Below, one piece after another: positions 49,679 through 61,266 of a stretch of DNA of 64,000 bases. The notes below the pieces were generated by a model. It worked only from the letters and a program-made list of their open reading frames with translations, did no database searches and was not told the DNA's origin. Position numbers and translations under genes: made by a program. Each line of letters starts with the position of its first letter. Position 1 is the first letter of the stretch. The DNA comes from Blasia pusilla (lineage: Eukaryota; Marchantiophyta; Marchantiopsida; Blasiales). The DNA lies in the NCBI GenBank assembly GCA_050084515.1, contig CM114274.1, forward strand, positions 32,426,001 through 32,490,000, in the 5' to 3' direction.

Positions 49679-50194
49679 GCAACCCGTCGGACTCCGACAG
49701 GTCCTCACACCTCATGGTCGGAATGGTAGCTACGAGCTAAATTTTGCAACCCATCGGAGTCCGACGGATTGCATTCAGATTTGTGATTGCCTGGTTTCAA
49801 CCCGTCGGACTCCGAGGGGTTGTCAAATAATTTGTATTCAGAGAGTGGTCTCCGCGGGAAAAGTGAACATATCAACCCGTCGGAGTCCAACATGTTGCGA
49901 AATTTCAAGTAAAGTTGCAATTTGACGTCAAAAATCAAGCTCCCCTACTCCGATCACCTTTCTGTGCCGGCGAATGCAACCCGTCGGAGTACGAGGAGTT
50001 GCTTTTGGCCAAAAACATCCTAAAAATAGCGAAAAATTGAGCAACTCGTCGAACTCCGACGAGTTGCTTTCGGCCAAAAACATCCTCAAAACAATGTCCA
50101 GTCAAGCAACTTGTCGGACTTTGACGAGTTGCTTTAAGGCGTCCGATGTTTTGTTACCACTAGTTAAACAACTCGTCGGAGTCCGACGGTTTGC
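49679..50194. repeat. Array of eight 27-bp palindromes
   Basis: Copies lie at 49679-49705, 49746-49772, 49797-49823, 49872-49898, 49976-50002, 50041-50067, 50106-50132 and 50168-50194. Each is close to GCAACCCGTCGGA, a central base, and the reverse complement TCCGACGGGTTGC. Start-to-start distances are 67, 51, 75, 104, 65, 65 and 62 bp. Two successive spacers share GGCCAAAAACATCCT, so part of the array arose as a 65-bp tandem duplication. The spacers otherwise differ. It lies between two exon-like segments of a minus-strand gene. Confidence 0.92.
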
Positions 50195-50225
50195 AGCAAT
50201 CAAAATACAGGAAGAGAAAACTTAC

Positions 50226-50686
50226 GTGTTCATGGCATGCATGGCCATCTCCACCGTTGCCATGTGATGAGGGTATGGATGTAGCACGACTGCCTTCACG
50301 CAGAAATGCGCCTCCAATGAGTTTTGGCGCTCCTCTGCAAACTGGGTCCACGCCATGAACCTGTGGTTTCCATCCCAGATGAAGAAATACAGGTTCCACA
50401 TCCAGCTGAATTCCGTCCCCTCAATCGCCCTTCTAATTTCCTGATCTCTCATCCTCCAGAATGTGTCGAGCGCTTCCAAGTCCTCCTCCGTCACCAGCGC
50501 TTGGGTTCCATGTTCATCGTAAGGCTGAACATAGAACAGAGGGAAGCTGTCGACGTAGGATGCTATTGCTGCCGATTGTTTCAGCTTTGCAATATCCTCG
50601 TCAAACTAAATTTTGCGGACGTACTTCATTGTCCGCAATCGGCAAAGTGGAATTCTCGGGGCGTTCTGGCCCTCCATCAGTGCCAT
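50226..50686 (-). pseudogene. Exon with a possible ParB-like DGNHR motif
   Basis: This is a minus-strand exon bounded by an acceptor (TAAAGCAG before ATGGCACTG) and a donor (AACAC then GTAAG). It reads MALMEGQNAPRIPLCRL, MKYVRKI, a TAG stop, then FDEDIAKLKQSAAIASYVDS and on to SWMWNLYFFIWDGNHRFMAW and AVVLHPYPHH. The segment FFIWDGNHRFMAW followed by a hydrophobic strand resembles the nucleotide-binding motif (DGxHR) of the ParB/sulfiredoxin fold. That is inference from a short motif. Phase matches the upstream exon (50797-51243) exactly at zero. One in-frame stop, probably from CAG, indicates a pseudogene or an allele with a premature stop. Confidence 0.6.
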
Positions 50687-50796
50687 CTGCTTTACCACCT
50701 ATCACAACGGGGACAAGGTCAATAAACTACATTGAATTGCCAATGAATTGCAACATGGGCCTTCATATAACTCAAAGAACAAAGATCATATCTTAC

Positions 50797-51243
50797 CCGC
50801 TCGAAGATTGGGTTGGTGTCTTGGCCCGCCAACTGCTCTGGGACAGCAGTTGGCAAGTCCACTAGAAACTCGTCATCGTCCATCACTTGAACTTCGCCCA
50901 TTTCCTCAGCCGATTTTATATTGATTGTGTCCCCGGACTTCATCGGACACATTTCCTGCATCTCAACACTTTCGGTTGGACGGGTCGGGCTTTTTTCAAT
51001 GGCAATCTCTTTTTCCCTTCGAGCTTTTGCCAATTCTACTCTCCTCACCAACGCGTCCAGACGCTTCTTTTCACGCTTCTCCTCGGCGATCCTTTTCTTC
51101 AAGGCCTGTGACGCCTCAGCCTCTGCGTTCTGTTTTTCAATCGCGTCCTTAACACGTTTTGCAAGAAGCTCCTGCTTGTGCATCTCCGCTTCCCTTTCGC
51201 GCTCCTCTATCTCTTGCTACCTTATCTCATTGGCCGAACGAGG
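50797..51243 (-). pseudogene. Coiled-coil exon, cut by copia C
   Basis: The minus-strand frame encodes a strongly charged heptad-like helix ([20 protein letters not shown] ... KRIAEEKREKKRLDALVRR), then an acidic linker and DTNPIFER at a GTAAGA donor (50791-50796). It joins in phase to the exon at 50686. Upstream the frame contains one TAG near 51210 and is cut at about 51243-51249, where copia integrase sequence begins, so earlier exons are lost from the window. The helical segment suggests an oligomerising or nuclear protein; function unknown. Confidence 0.6.
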
Positions 51244-51248
51244 CCCTT

Positions 51249-53748
51249 ATTGATGACTTCTCTAGGTATATATGGGTATACTTTCTGAAAGCCAAGTCAG
51301 AGATATTCTCAGTGTTCCAAACATTCAGAGTTCTAGTAGAGAAGCAGATTTGACAATACATTCTGAAATTGGATTGTGATGGAGGAGGAGAGTATCTTTC
51401 AACAGAGTTTAATGACTATTTACATCAAAATGGCATCCAACATCAAGTGACTTGCCGTTACACTCCACAACAATATGGAGTGGCTGAGAGGAAGAATCGA
51501 TATATTGTTGAAGTGGCACAAGCTATGCTGAATGAAAAGAACACGCCTAAGGTGTATTGGGCAGAGGTTGTAGCATGTGCAGTCTTCTTAATCAATCGAA
51601 CTCCAACAACAGGAGTTCATGATAAAACTCCATTCGAAGTCTTCACAGGAAGTAAACCTGATTATTCCTTCTTAAAAGTATTTGGTTGTATTTGTTATGC
51701 TCATGTTCCTTCTGAGAGACGTCAGAAATTAGACCCCAAGTCTGAAAGATGTATCTTCATTGGCTATGCTGATGGAAGTAAGGGGTATAAGTGCTACATT
51801 CCATCCTCTAGGCAATTTATTATTAGTCAGGATGTTATCTTTGATTAGCTAAAGTCATGGTATGCTCCATCTGAGCCTATTTCCACCTCTAAACTTATCT
51901 GTTGAGGGGGAGAATATGTCTATAAACCAATAGACATTATCTTCAACTTCCCCAAGTACTAGTGCAAGATTAGGAGAGGTCCTAGATTCATAAGTTAAAT
52001 TTGTGAGTCCATGGACAGGAAGAGTACATATTCTGTCTGTTGACATTAGTCAGAGCTCAAGTCAGGTGACAGAGGTATCTACCTCTAAACAACAACTTCG
52101 TAGATCAAGTAGAGTTACACATCCAATTAATAGATTCATAAATGAAGGTTTCCTTGCGACACGTCATGCATATATGATGACAACCCTTCAAGAGCAGGAG
52201 CCAAGTTGTTTTGAAGAAGCTGCGAGTAAAGCCGAATGGATTGAAGCTATGAAGGAAGAGCTTGTTGCATTAAGATATCAACAAACATGGGAGCTCGTTG
52301 ATATACCTTCCGGTAAGAAAGCTTTTGGTTGCAAATGGGTTTATAAAATCAAGCTCAATCAAGATGGTACAATTAACAGATACAAAGCGAGATTGGTGGC
52401 TAAGGGCTATGCACAACAATATGGTATAAATTATGAGGAAATATTTAGCCCTATTGCAAAGATGGCGACTACGAGAACATTGGTTGCAATTGTAGTAAGT
52501 AAGAAGTGGAGATTACATCACGTGGACGTCAAGAATGCCTTCTTGAATGGAGATCTATACAAGGAGGTATATATGACTTAACCACCTTAGATACGAGCAT
52601 CCCAAGTTTCCATTTTGCGTATGCAGGTTGAAGAAAGCTCTATACGGGCTCAAACAAGCTCCAAGAGCTTGGTATGGCAAGATTATCTACGTTCTACAAG
52701 AGTTGGGTTTTAGGGTATGTGATTCTGACTCCTCGTTATATGTCTTGAGAGAACAAGATCATATAGTTCTCATTTTGTTGTATGTTGACGATCTCTTGAT
52801 TACTGGGAGTATTGAAGAAATGGCACAACAAGTCAAGCTTAAGTTACAAGCAAAATTTGATATGAAGGACTTGGGAGAACTCAAGTACTTTCTTGGTATT
52901 AAGTTTATCAAGGTTGGAGAGAGCATGTGGTTACTACAGCGACAATATGCTCTTTATATGCTTTCAAAATATGGTATGACGGCTTGTAAGCCAATCTCTA
53001 CACCGTTGGACCAGAGCGTGAAACTAAGAGTGGATGAAGGAGAGTTGCTTGCAGAGTCTAATATGTCCATGCGCATGGTTGGAAGTTTGATCTATCTAAC
53101 TATAACCAGACCAGATTTGAGCTATGTTGTTGGCCTAGTGAGCCACTTTATGAAAGCACCTCGAAAACCTTACCTTGATGTTGTGAGGAGGATTATGCGG
53201 TATGTGAAATTCTCTATTCAATTCGGGCTTCAATTTGAACCTTCTCCGAGTTTCAATTATAGGGATTCACAGATGCTGATTGGGCAGGAAGCGTGTCTGA
53301 TCGACACTCCACATCTGGTTATTCATGTATTTTGGGAAGCACAGCTATAAGTTGGGCTTCAAAGAAGCAACCTACAGTTGCTTTATCTTCAATAGAGGTT
53401 GAGTACACAGGAGCAACCAATGCAGCATGTGAGGCGGTGTGCCTTCATCAATTACTTGTTGAGATTGGTGTTAGTAACTTAGGATCTAGTGTAATATATG
53501 CAGACATTATTAGTAGCATCAAACTTGCTAATAACCCTGTGTTTTATGCTCGTACAAAAGATGTTGAGATGCACTATCATTTTATCATAGAGAAAGTGCT
53601 TGCAGGAGAAATTGATCTTGTGTATATAAGTACAGATCAGCAAATTACTGATATTTTTACAAAGGTATTGTCTAGAGATAAGTTTGAGATGTTTAGAAAG
53701 GATTTAGGCGTTATAGATATCGATATGAGCTTGAAGGGGAGTATTTAA
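51249..53748 (+). pseudogene. Copia C integrase-RT-RNase H polyprotein
   Basis: Order on the plus strand: integrase core and C-terminus (51249-51848, ending in a TAG where copy A has GAG); linker with a one-base insertion near 51880; reverse transcriptase (52003-52581: FGCKWVYKIKLNQDGTINRY, VDVKNAFLNGDL), broken by a stop and a shift near 52581-52628; then KALYGLKQAPRAWY, catalytic LLYVDDLLITG and FDMKDLGELKYFLGIK (52628-53350). RNase H is in a shifted frame (53293-53748: STSGYSCILGSTAISWASKK, ALSSIEVEYTGATNAACEA). At least two stops and three shifts separate the parts, so it is inactive, but all RT catalytic residues remain readable. Confidence 0.92.
53733..53741 (+). other. Copia C polypurine tract
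   Basis: AAGGGGAG ends about ten bases before the 3' LTR start at 53752. This is the usual second-strand primer position. Confidence 0.7.
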
Positions 53749-53751
53749 GAT

Positions 53752-54247
<496 letters not shown>

Positions 54248-54249
54248 AT

Positions 54250-55490
54250 ACAAACGTAAGATGCATTTCCAAAGGTGGTATTCTCCTTGGTCTTGCTAGA
54301 TTACAATGGATCACTTTTAGAGCATTATTTACAGGATAGTCTTTTCCATTTCTTATAATGTCGGACTTGATGAGCTTGCCTTTAGCACAACTTGCGCAAA
54401 AGTTGATTTCATCAATGTGATTTGCGCCTTGAATTCAAACCATATTCTAGCATATAATTGCAACATATGGTGATAATTTATATGTCTTATGTGGATATAC
54501 CAAATATGGATTTATAAGCTCTACGATTTGAATTTCAAATTGCACATGTATACCATACCATCAACCCTACCATCCACATGGGTCTCCGATATCAAATTTT
54601 TTGGTCAAAAAATTATGTATGGAGTAGAATGTTGACATTCGATTAGATACAAGTCATACATGGTTAATCTTGTAATTACAATAATGAACATTTTTTATGA
54701 GTTGAAAAGTCATATTTTGAGAATAAAAAAATCTCTACAAAGACTTCAATAAATTTCTTTACAAAAGTAAAATTGTGCTATCTTATAGGGAAAAAATACA
54801 CATTAGAAAGAGTGTGTAGTTAAAAAGATTATTTGACAAAAAAACTTCCATTCAACACTCTCGATGGTAGAAGCATATAATTTTTCATTTTTTATACTAA
54901 GAATGAGAATTCTTGAAATGAAAATGAAATTAGAGAACTATTTTCTATGGTATCAGGCGTAAGAATCAAGGATCTTAAGTTTGGAAAGATCTATAATAGT
55001 AAGTGTAGAAGAATTTTGAATCATGAATATATAGGCTTGTTCATCTTGTTGTAATTCCTCAATATGGCATGTGAAGTATTGGTTAATAATGATATACACT
55101 TCAATTGAATTTTGCAATACTCATAAAACTCGAGGACTTTCTTGAGTGAACGAAAAAAGCCGTCTGGAATGTAGAGCTTCCGATTAATTGATAAGGAACT
55201 TGTTGGACAACAAGAAACTACTAGTGAGAAGGAGGTGTCGGCTAAATCCGGGGAGTAAGGGGCTTGGGGGAGGCTTGGACATGGTTGGATAGGTGTAGGG
55301 CCCGATAGGCCCCACGAAGCCCAATCTGAGCTTTCGGGAGGGGGACATGGGACCTACTATGTTGTTGCGGCCCTAGGGTTTTTTTAGGGTGGGGTAAGGA
55401 CTCAAGGGCCACGGCCGCTAGCTACTAACCCCCCCTTAGGGCTGAGGCCTTGGATTTTTTTGGGGGGTTGTGGGGTTAAGTCTCCCTTGG
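54250..55490. other. No gene seen
   Basis: 54.3-55.2 kb is AT-rich and stop-laden. 55.2-55.5 kb turns GC-rich with runs of C and G (for example TAACCCCCCCTTAGG and TTTTTGGGGGGTTG). No coding or terminal-repeat structure could be established. Confidence 0.5.
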
Positions 55491-55497
55491 CCAGTAC

Positions 55498-55895
55498 GCG
55501 AGAGAGTATTATTTTTCACCCCAAGCCTTTTGTTTGAGCCTTTTATCTACAACACACAACGAGAGAGATAACCCACTCATGCACAGCAAGAGAGAGTTAA
55601 GGACTTGGGTAAAACTTCAGCTTCTTCCGCACCCTCAGATCAATAAGAAGAGAGAAAACCCATGCGGGCTCTACACTTTCATAAATGCATAGCAAGAGAG
55701 AGTATGAGGAAGTTCAATGCACATATTAGCCCCATGTATGCCTCGCAAGAGAGAGTCGACACGAGAGCCCCCGAAGCTCTGAGAGTCTAAATCAAAAGTG
55801 CATTGTCACGTAGCGAGGCGTCAAGTTAGTAAGAGTGTGAGAGAAAGGCATAGTCATAGAAGCTTGAAGGCCAATTCAAGGACCAAGAGAGAGTA
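55498..55895. repeat. Interspersed GCAAGAGAGAGT motif
   Basis: (A)GAGAGAGT or GCAAGAGAGAGT recurs near 55500, 55560, 55585, 55690, 55747 and 55882 within otherwise dissimilar sequence. It could be promoter-like GA elements of an LTR or remnants of a diverged tandem repeat. No ORF. Confidence 0.5.
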
Positions 55896-56399
55896 GTCTT
55901 TGATCTCTCTTGTTGAAGGTTTTCAAACTTGTTAGTCTTTTAAATTTGACATATAGGCAGAGCTTGCCCTCCCTTGCTTGCTCACTCCTTGTTTCTCCCT
56001 TGAAAGCTTGATGGTGTTTTTGTTAAGATATCATTATGAGAACTTTATTGCCTTCATACTTGTTTGTTGCAAGTCATGCTCATTTTCTTTGTATGCCTGG
56101 TAGGTTCATTGCATTGAGTCTCCTCTAAACCTTGGCTCTCTTTGATTCAGTTCCATTATCATCGTCTCTCAATGTAAGTCTATTAGATATCATGCTCAAT
56201 TAGACTCTATGGTCTTTTAGATTTAGCCTATGCTTGACTTTCGGATTTAGAAGGGCCCAAGCAGTGCCTATGTGGCACTCCTTGATTGTTGCCTTGTAAA
56301 CTCTTGCCTTGACTCTTGTAGCCTATTTGAACTTGAACAGGTTGTGAACTTGTGACGGACATAGCAAAGGCCTAATTTACCAACTTAGCATCTATAATG

Positions 56400-57850
56400 G
56401 AGAGTAATTTGAGTAAGAGACAAAAGTCACTTACAAAGTTAGGGTTTAAGAGAAAATTAGAATCAACCAATGATCTTGTACAAGATGTAGATGATACCGA
56501 AATTGGTGACATGGATTCAATTGAATCTCTTTAATCTAAGATTAAAGTAAATAAAAAACTTTGGAGAGATGCATGATATTTTTCCTTTGAATGGATAGAA
56601 TTTGAGTCCATGCCAAACATGTTTTTTTGTAGATATGTACAAATAGTAATAGGGATCAACCTTCATCACTCATGGAGCCCTAAATGTGAGACTCTTAGCT
56701 TTAAAAGATAAGGGGAATTAAATCCAAGAAACACACTAGATTAGCCTTGGCTTTCCATTCTAGTAAGAAAATACTTGGAAAAGCCATAGCCTCATCCAAT
56801 ATGGCATGTGATAAAGCTTTGTTAAGTTTTAACCTTGCTTCGAGGTGCTTTCTTTGTTTCTAAGAAAAAATATAGTATTCTCATTTTTCTTTGGCCTTTT
56901 TTAGCTACTCAAGGCTATTTCTACTAGCATAGCTAAGACCATGTATCAAGATGAAAAAGTTTATGCATCGATGATAACATATATCTCTCAGGTTCTGCAC
57001 AAAAGATTCTTAAAGAGAGTAATACTTGGCTTGTTTTATATACTTATAATAGATGAGCGTACAAATATCATAGTAACAAGTCATCTCGTAGCCTTTGATA
57101 CTTACGTACATGGATGAGGGGCAAGTATTCACATCCTTTCTTGGATTGACTCGAGTTGAGGACAAGAATATGGACTCCATTTCAAATTGTATCCTATCTT
57201 TATAGAGGGAATGGGACTTTGATTTTTATAGTTTGGTAGGGTTTGGCTTTGATGGAGCTAGTAAGATGATTGGGTAGATGGGATTTTCGGTAAATTGAAG
57301 AGGAATGTGAATCCTTTTTTTACTTGTGTATATTGTGTTGCACATAAGACTAATCTAGATACCCTTGATGCAACTAAAAGTCATGTATATAAGGAAATGA
57401 GTAATGAGGTAGATAGTGTTTTGAATTTAGTTGCTCTTCACTTTAAGAGGAACTCTGAACAAAAGTCTACGTTGAGATCGATTCATATAGAGTTGAATGA
57501 TTCTAGAGAGAGTGTGAAATATTACCATAAAATTAGGTGGCTTAGTAGGTAAAAGTCCTTGAAAATTTCCTTGAAGGACTTATTGCCCACGATTTGATGC
57601 ACTGAAATCCTTCTTTGAATATGAGGTACACTAATTTCCTAACATAGCTAGCGCTAGAGTGCAATGTGTAAGTATAACCACATATGAAAGGGCTTTTAGT
57701 ATTTAGAATGGATTAAAACAAGGCTAAGGAATGTTTTGGGTTCTAACCATTTAGATGGCCTGGTGAGACTTAACATGGAAGGTCCCTTTCAGAGAAGTAA
57801 GTGTCATGATGCTTTCATAGAAGCTATAGATGTATGGAAGTGTTTGTTCT
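56400..57850 (+). pseudogene. hAT-superfamily transposase fossil
   Basis: About 57295-57552 reads CVYCVAHKTNLDTLDATKS, then STLRSIHIELNDSRESVKYY and KIRWLSR. This resembles the ...HC.AH...L......TRWLSR pattern of hAT-type transposases and their domesticated zinc-finger relatives. Near 57680-57835, shifted frames give YERAFS followed by IKTRLRNVLGSNHLDGLVRL and a DAFIEAIDVWK end, resembling the C-terminal dimerisation region. An upstream segment near 56580-56650 (FEWIEFESMPNMFFCRY) looks like the N-terminal zinc-binding start. Stops and shifts throughout make it inactive. Confidence 0.7.
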
Positions 57851-58049
57851 AAGGAGTTCAGATACTTGTATGCTAACCTTGAGTTTTACTTATCTTCTTC
57901 TTTAGATGACATAATCATGCCATCTGAATATAGCAATCTCGAGGTAGAAATCTACCTTCCCAAAATACATCCTCAAATGATCTTGCCTATTCAAATATTT
58001 TTAAATCTTGGTTGCTCAATTTCTCATTTTACCATTGTCAATGACTAGT

Positions 58050-58812
58050 AAGTCCCAATAATTTTTTTAAAGTCAAGAGGAGTTGTCTGATCCTTAACAA
58101 ACAAATCTAACCCTAACTATAGCCTATAATTAAACTAAAAGTGGTTAACTAACCTTAGTTAAACACTAGAAGAAACATATGGATTTCATGATTTGACAAT
58201 TAATGACTTATATACAAAATAACTCAAATTATAACTTGATTGATTTATCAAGTTATACTTGATTGATTTTTATTTTTATGACTCACCAAACTAAGATAGT
58301 CCTATCCTCATCACTTAAAAATTAATTATAGTCATATCTATGGAAATTCAATATAAAATTCATTACATAATAGATAAGAAACATGATTTGAATTATATTG
58401 GTTAAAATTAATATTATTTTTATTTTATAAAGTACTAAAAAAATTTATGATCTTTATGAAGAAGGAAATTTTAATTTGAATATTGTAATTTAAATTCACA
58501 TTATCGATCGAATGGAAGATGCATTTGCTTTCATAGCCTTTAGAGGTACGGATTATTTTCCATGATAAAAAAATTAATTGTAAAGTGTAATAGGTCCTTG
58601 TTGATAGCTTTAACCCTATATGAATTTTTTTCTCTCTACTTTTTTTGAAAAAAATGGGATCCTTTCTTGGCCATCCCTAACCCCCCTTTTACAAAATATC
58701 CTTCTCATTCATTTAAAAATTGCTTCTATCTTCCCTTCTTCATTTGAAAAAATAGCTCTTTCCTTTCTCCGTTAGCAGACCTTTAAGACTTGGGTGGTGC
58801 ATTGTGTTGGAG

Positions 58813-58848
<36 letters not shown>

Positions 58849-59400
58849 TAATGGAGAATTTTGTTAGGTATATACGTTTAGATAATTCTAGTGGATGTCT
58901 TTGGATATTATTTCAAGTGCCAAAAAGATAGAGGGATGGAGATGAAAAGACTTCAAAGCATGAAATTTAAATAATTGAAAACATCATGGTATCCATTTAT
59001 GAAAAACATTGTGGAATTTTTTGTGTTAGGTGTATATGGTAAGTAATTCTAGTTGACGTCTTTGAATAATATTTCTGGTGACATAAAATCAATTTGAGAA
59101 ATCTACTAGTTGGCTATTTCTAGGAAGATGTTTTTGGCAATAAATCTCCAAAAAAATTTGGATATTTTTTATGACAAAAAATAATCTAAAAATCATATGA
59201 AAATATTTTTGACCATATTTTCATGGAGTCCAAAAATGACAAACTATCCTATGCCACACCTTTGGGTACGTGTAAGAGAGAAACTAATACAAATAATAAA
59301 TTTAACATTTAAAATTCAAATGTTATTAACCAAAGAATCTTGCTTATTAATTAAGGAATGTAAAATTTATCATAAATAAAAGATTTTTTCAAATGCTAAA
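58050..59400. other. AT-rich DNA, no gene; (GA)n tract
   Basis: No coding signal is seen. A GA-type dinucleotide repeat of about 29 bp lies at 58817-58845, followed by GGAGATAATGGAGAATTTTG. Two segments near 58858-58915 and 59015-59080 share TTTTGTTAGGTATATA/TTGTGTTAGGTGTATA and TAATTCTAGT.GA.GTCTTTG, a diverged duplication. Confidence 0.55.
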
Positions 59401-59879
59401 AAGAAACAGATGTTATAGTTCATAGACTATGATGTAGGTGTTGTAGTTCCTAGGCTACGACATAGCTCTGGTAGTTCATGAAGTTGGAGAAGAACAAGAA
59501 AGGCATCCAAGTGACAATCAGATTTCCTCTACAAGTCACTCACAACTTGCAAGAAGAGAATAATAATCAATCGTCATCCCAATCACATTCCCTATCCCAA
59601 GGAAGGATGTGTGAATTTCAGAAGCTGGAAGATTTTCTAGTTAAAATCCCGCGTTAGATCGTTTATACACTAATTGCATGAATTTTTTCGTCGATCTCTA
59701 TTTGCATTTGCTTCATTGCATCCAACCAACCATCCATCCATCCAATAAACGAATCCCGCTTTCTTGAAGATTGAACATAATGCAAAGAATGGAAGTATAG
59801 CAATCTTGAAGTTTTCAAGGCACAAAATATACATAAACACAGTCCCATTTGTGGGAAGATTAAGAAAGTTAAGTATGTC

Positions 59880-60660
59880 CATTATTACTTAGGCTTGTGA
59901 AGTGACACTCAGGAAAAAATTGAATCAACACTTGAATACAAAAAACTAGAAGAGGCATGGAGCCTTAGAGCATATTGTAGAACTAAATCCTATAGTAGTT
60001 TTATAAGGATCTCTATATCAATGGAATAATTTTCATAACTCTAGATTAAGCAAGAGTTTAATAACTATAATTAGCTATGATGTAGTGATTTTTCTAATAC
60101 TCCCACTTATGACATCATCATCCTTTGTAAATATACCTAACATCTTATAGAATTTGATAGGCTTCTCTCAAGGTAAATCCGTGGTTAAGATATCCATAGC
60201 CGTTTCTTGTAGCACTGCAATCAATTACTTTTTCTTTAGATTCTACAAAATGATGTCTCACTTCTACATGCTTGGATATGGGATGGAAAGTAGCATAGTT
60301 CGATTGAAAGATACAACCTTGATTATCATAGTAGATGGTGGTAGCTCACACTTTTCCGTCGAAGTTTTAACAAACCCTTTTAAGAAAAAATATTCATCTA
60401 TTTTCCTCTAATACACTCTTCAAGATTGCTTAAAACCATAGATGGACTTTTGCACTTTACAAACCTTGCTTTTATGTACCCTTCCGACTGATTCCTGTTG
60501 ATCTTCTTCTCCATGTCACCATTAAAAAAACCATGGTTACATCCATCTGATGAATCTCCATGTCTTTAACAACAATGTTGGCTAATAAAGCGCAATAATA
60601 CAAGTCCTTTATACCATTATGGTGAAGCGTGCATTTTAGGATTTCAATTCATTTCATGAA
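59880..60660 (-). pseudogene. Copia RT-RNase H fossil, minus strand
   Basis: Read on the minus strand from about 60660: VVKDMEIHQMDVTMVFLM (the MDVKTAFLNGDL block), then KVCKVQKSIYGFKQS (the KLKKSIYGLKQASR block) near 60470-60430, DEYFFLKGFVKT, and after a deletion ETAMDILTTDLP..EKPIKFYKMLGI (the RNase H tail, ADIFTK.LP.EK) near 60190-60110. The YVDD box and most of RNase H are missing. Stops interrupt it. It belongs to a family different from copia A and C. Its LTR, if kept, would lie below 60100 but could not be delimited. Confidence 0.75.
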
Positions 60661-60699
60661 TCGTCTCCTAATTCTGTGGATTTTTCAAAACTCTCCAAA

Positions 60700-61260
60700 T
60701 TGAGAAAAAATTGCCTAGCACCATTGCCACAATGCAAAACCTTTGTTCACTACTATATTTTAAGTCAATTTTTGAGTGCACAAAGCCAAATTGCAACCAC
60801 TCTATAAATTACAATCACTACTAAATGGACTATAGTCGCAAGATATTTGTAGGACTACAATTCCGGGTTGCACTTTGTAACTACGGTCTGACTTTAAAGT
60901 GCCATTTTGTTATACTTGCAACACAACCGCTTGACCATCACAACTAGCTATATGATAATTGCATACAAGTCAATTACAAGATAGTTGTGAAGTACTTAGA
61001 AGATGGTTGCAAATTTGCAACTAATGTGCAATTTTCACTCACATAGCACTCGCAAAGTGATAAAAATTTTTATATTATGAAATAAGTTTTTTGGGCAAAT
61101 GCTAGCAAAGACAATTCACATTTTGCATCCATATTTGAAAAATTGAAAAATTTTCCAAAATCCATCTATATACAAAATATAGCGTAATCCATGCATGGCA
61201 AGAATCATGCTAATATCTGTGCCAAAGGCAAGCACCTAATGTGGCATACACGCGGAGCTC
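60700..61260. other. No gene; possible small element
   Basis: Contains CACTACTATATTTTAAG near 60750, similar to the CACTACTA start of CACTA elements. Repeated TTGCAA/GTCGCAA/GTTGCAA words follow between about 60780 and 61040. The matching inverted end was not found. Confidence 0.35.
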
Positions 61261-61266
61261 TGCTGG

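Noticed and set aside
49976-50194. Repeat-spacer pattern resembling a CRISPR array (27-bp palindromic repeats, about 38-bp spacers).
   Set aside because: Repeats differ from copy to copy, two spacers are themselves duplicated, no cas genes exist, and the surrounding introns, LTRs and strumpellin gene show plant nuclear DNA.
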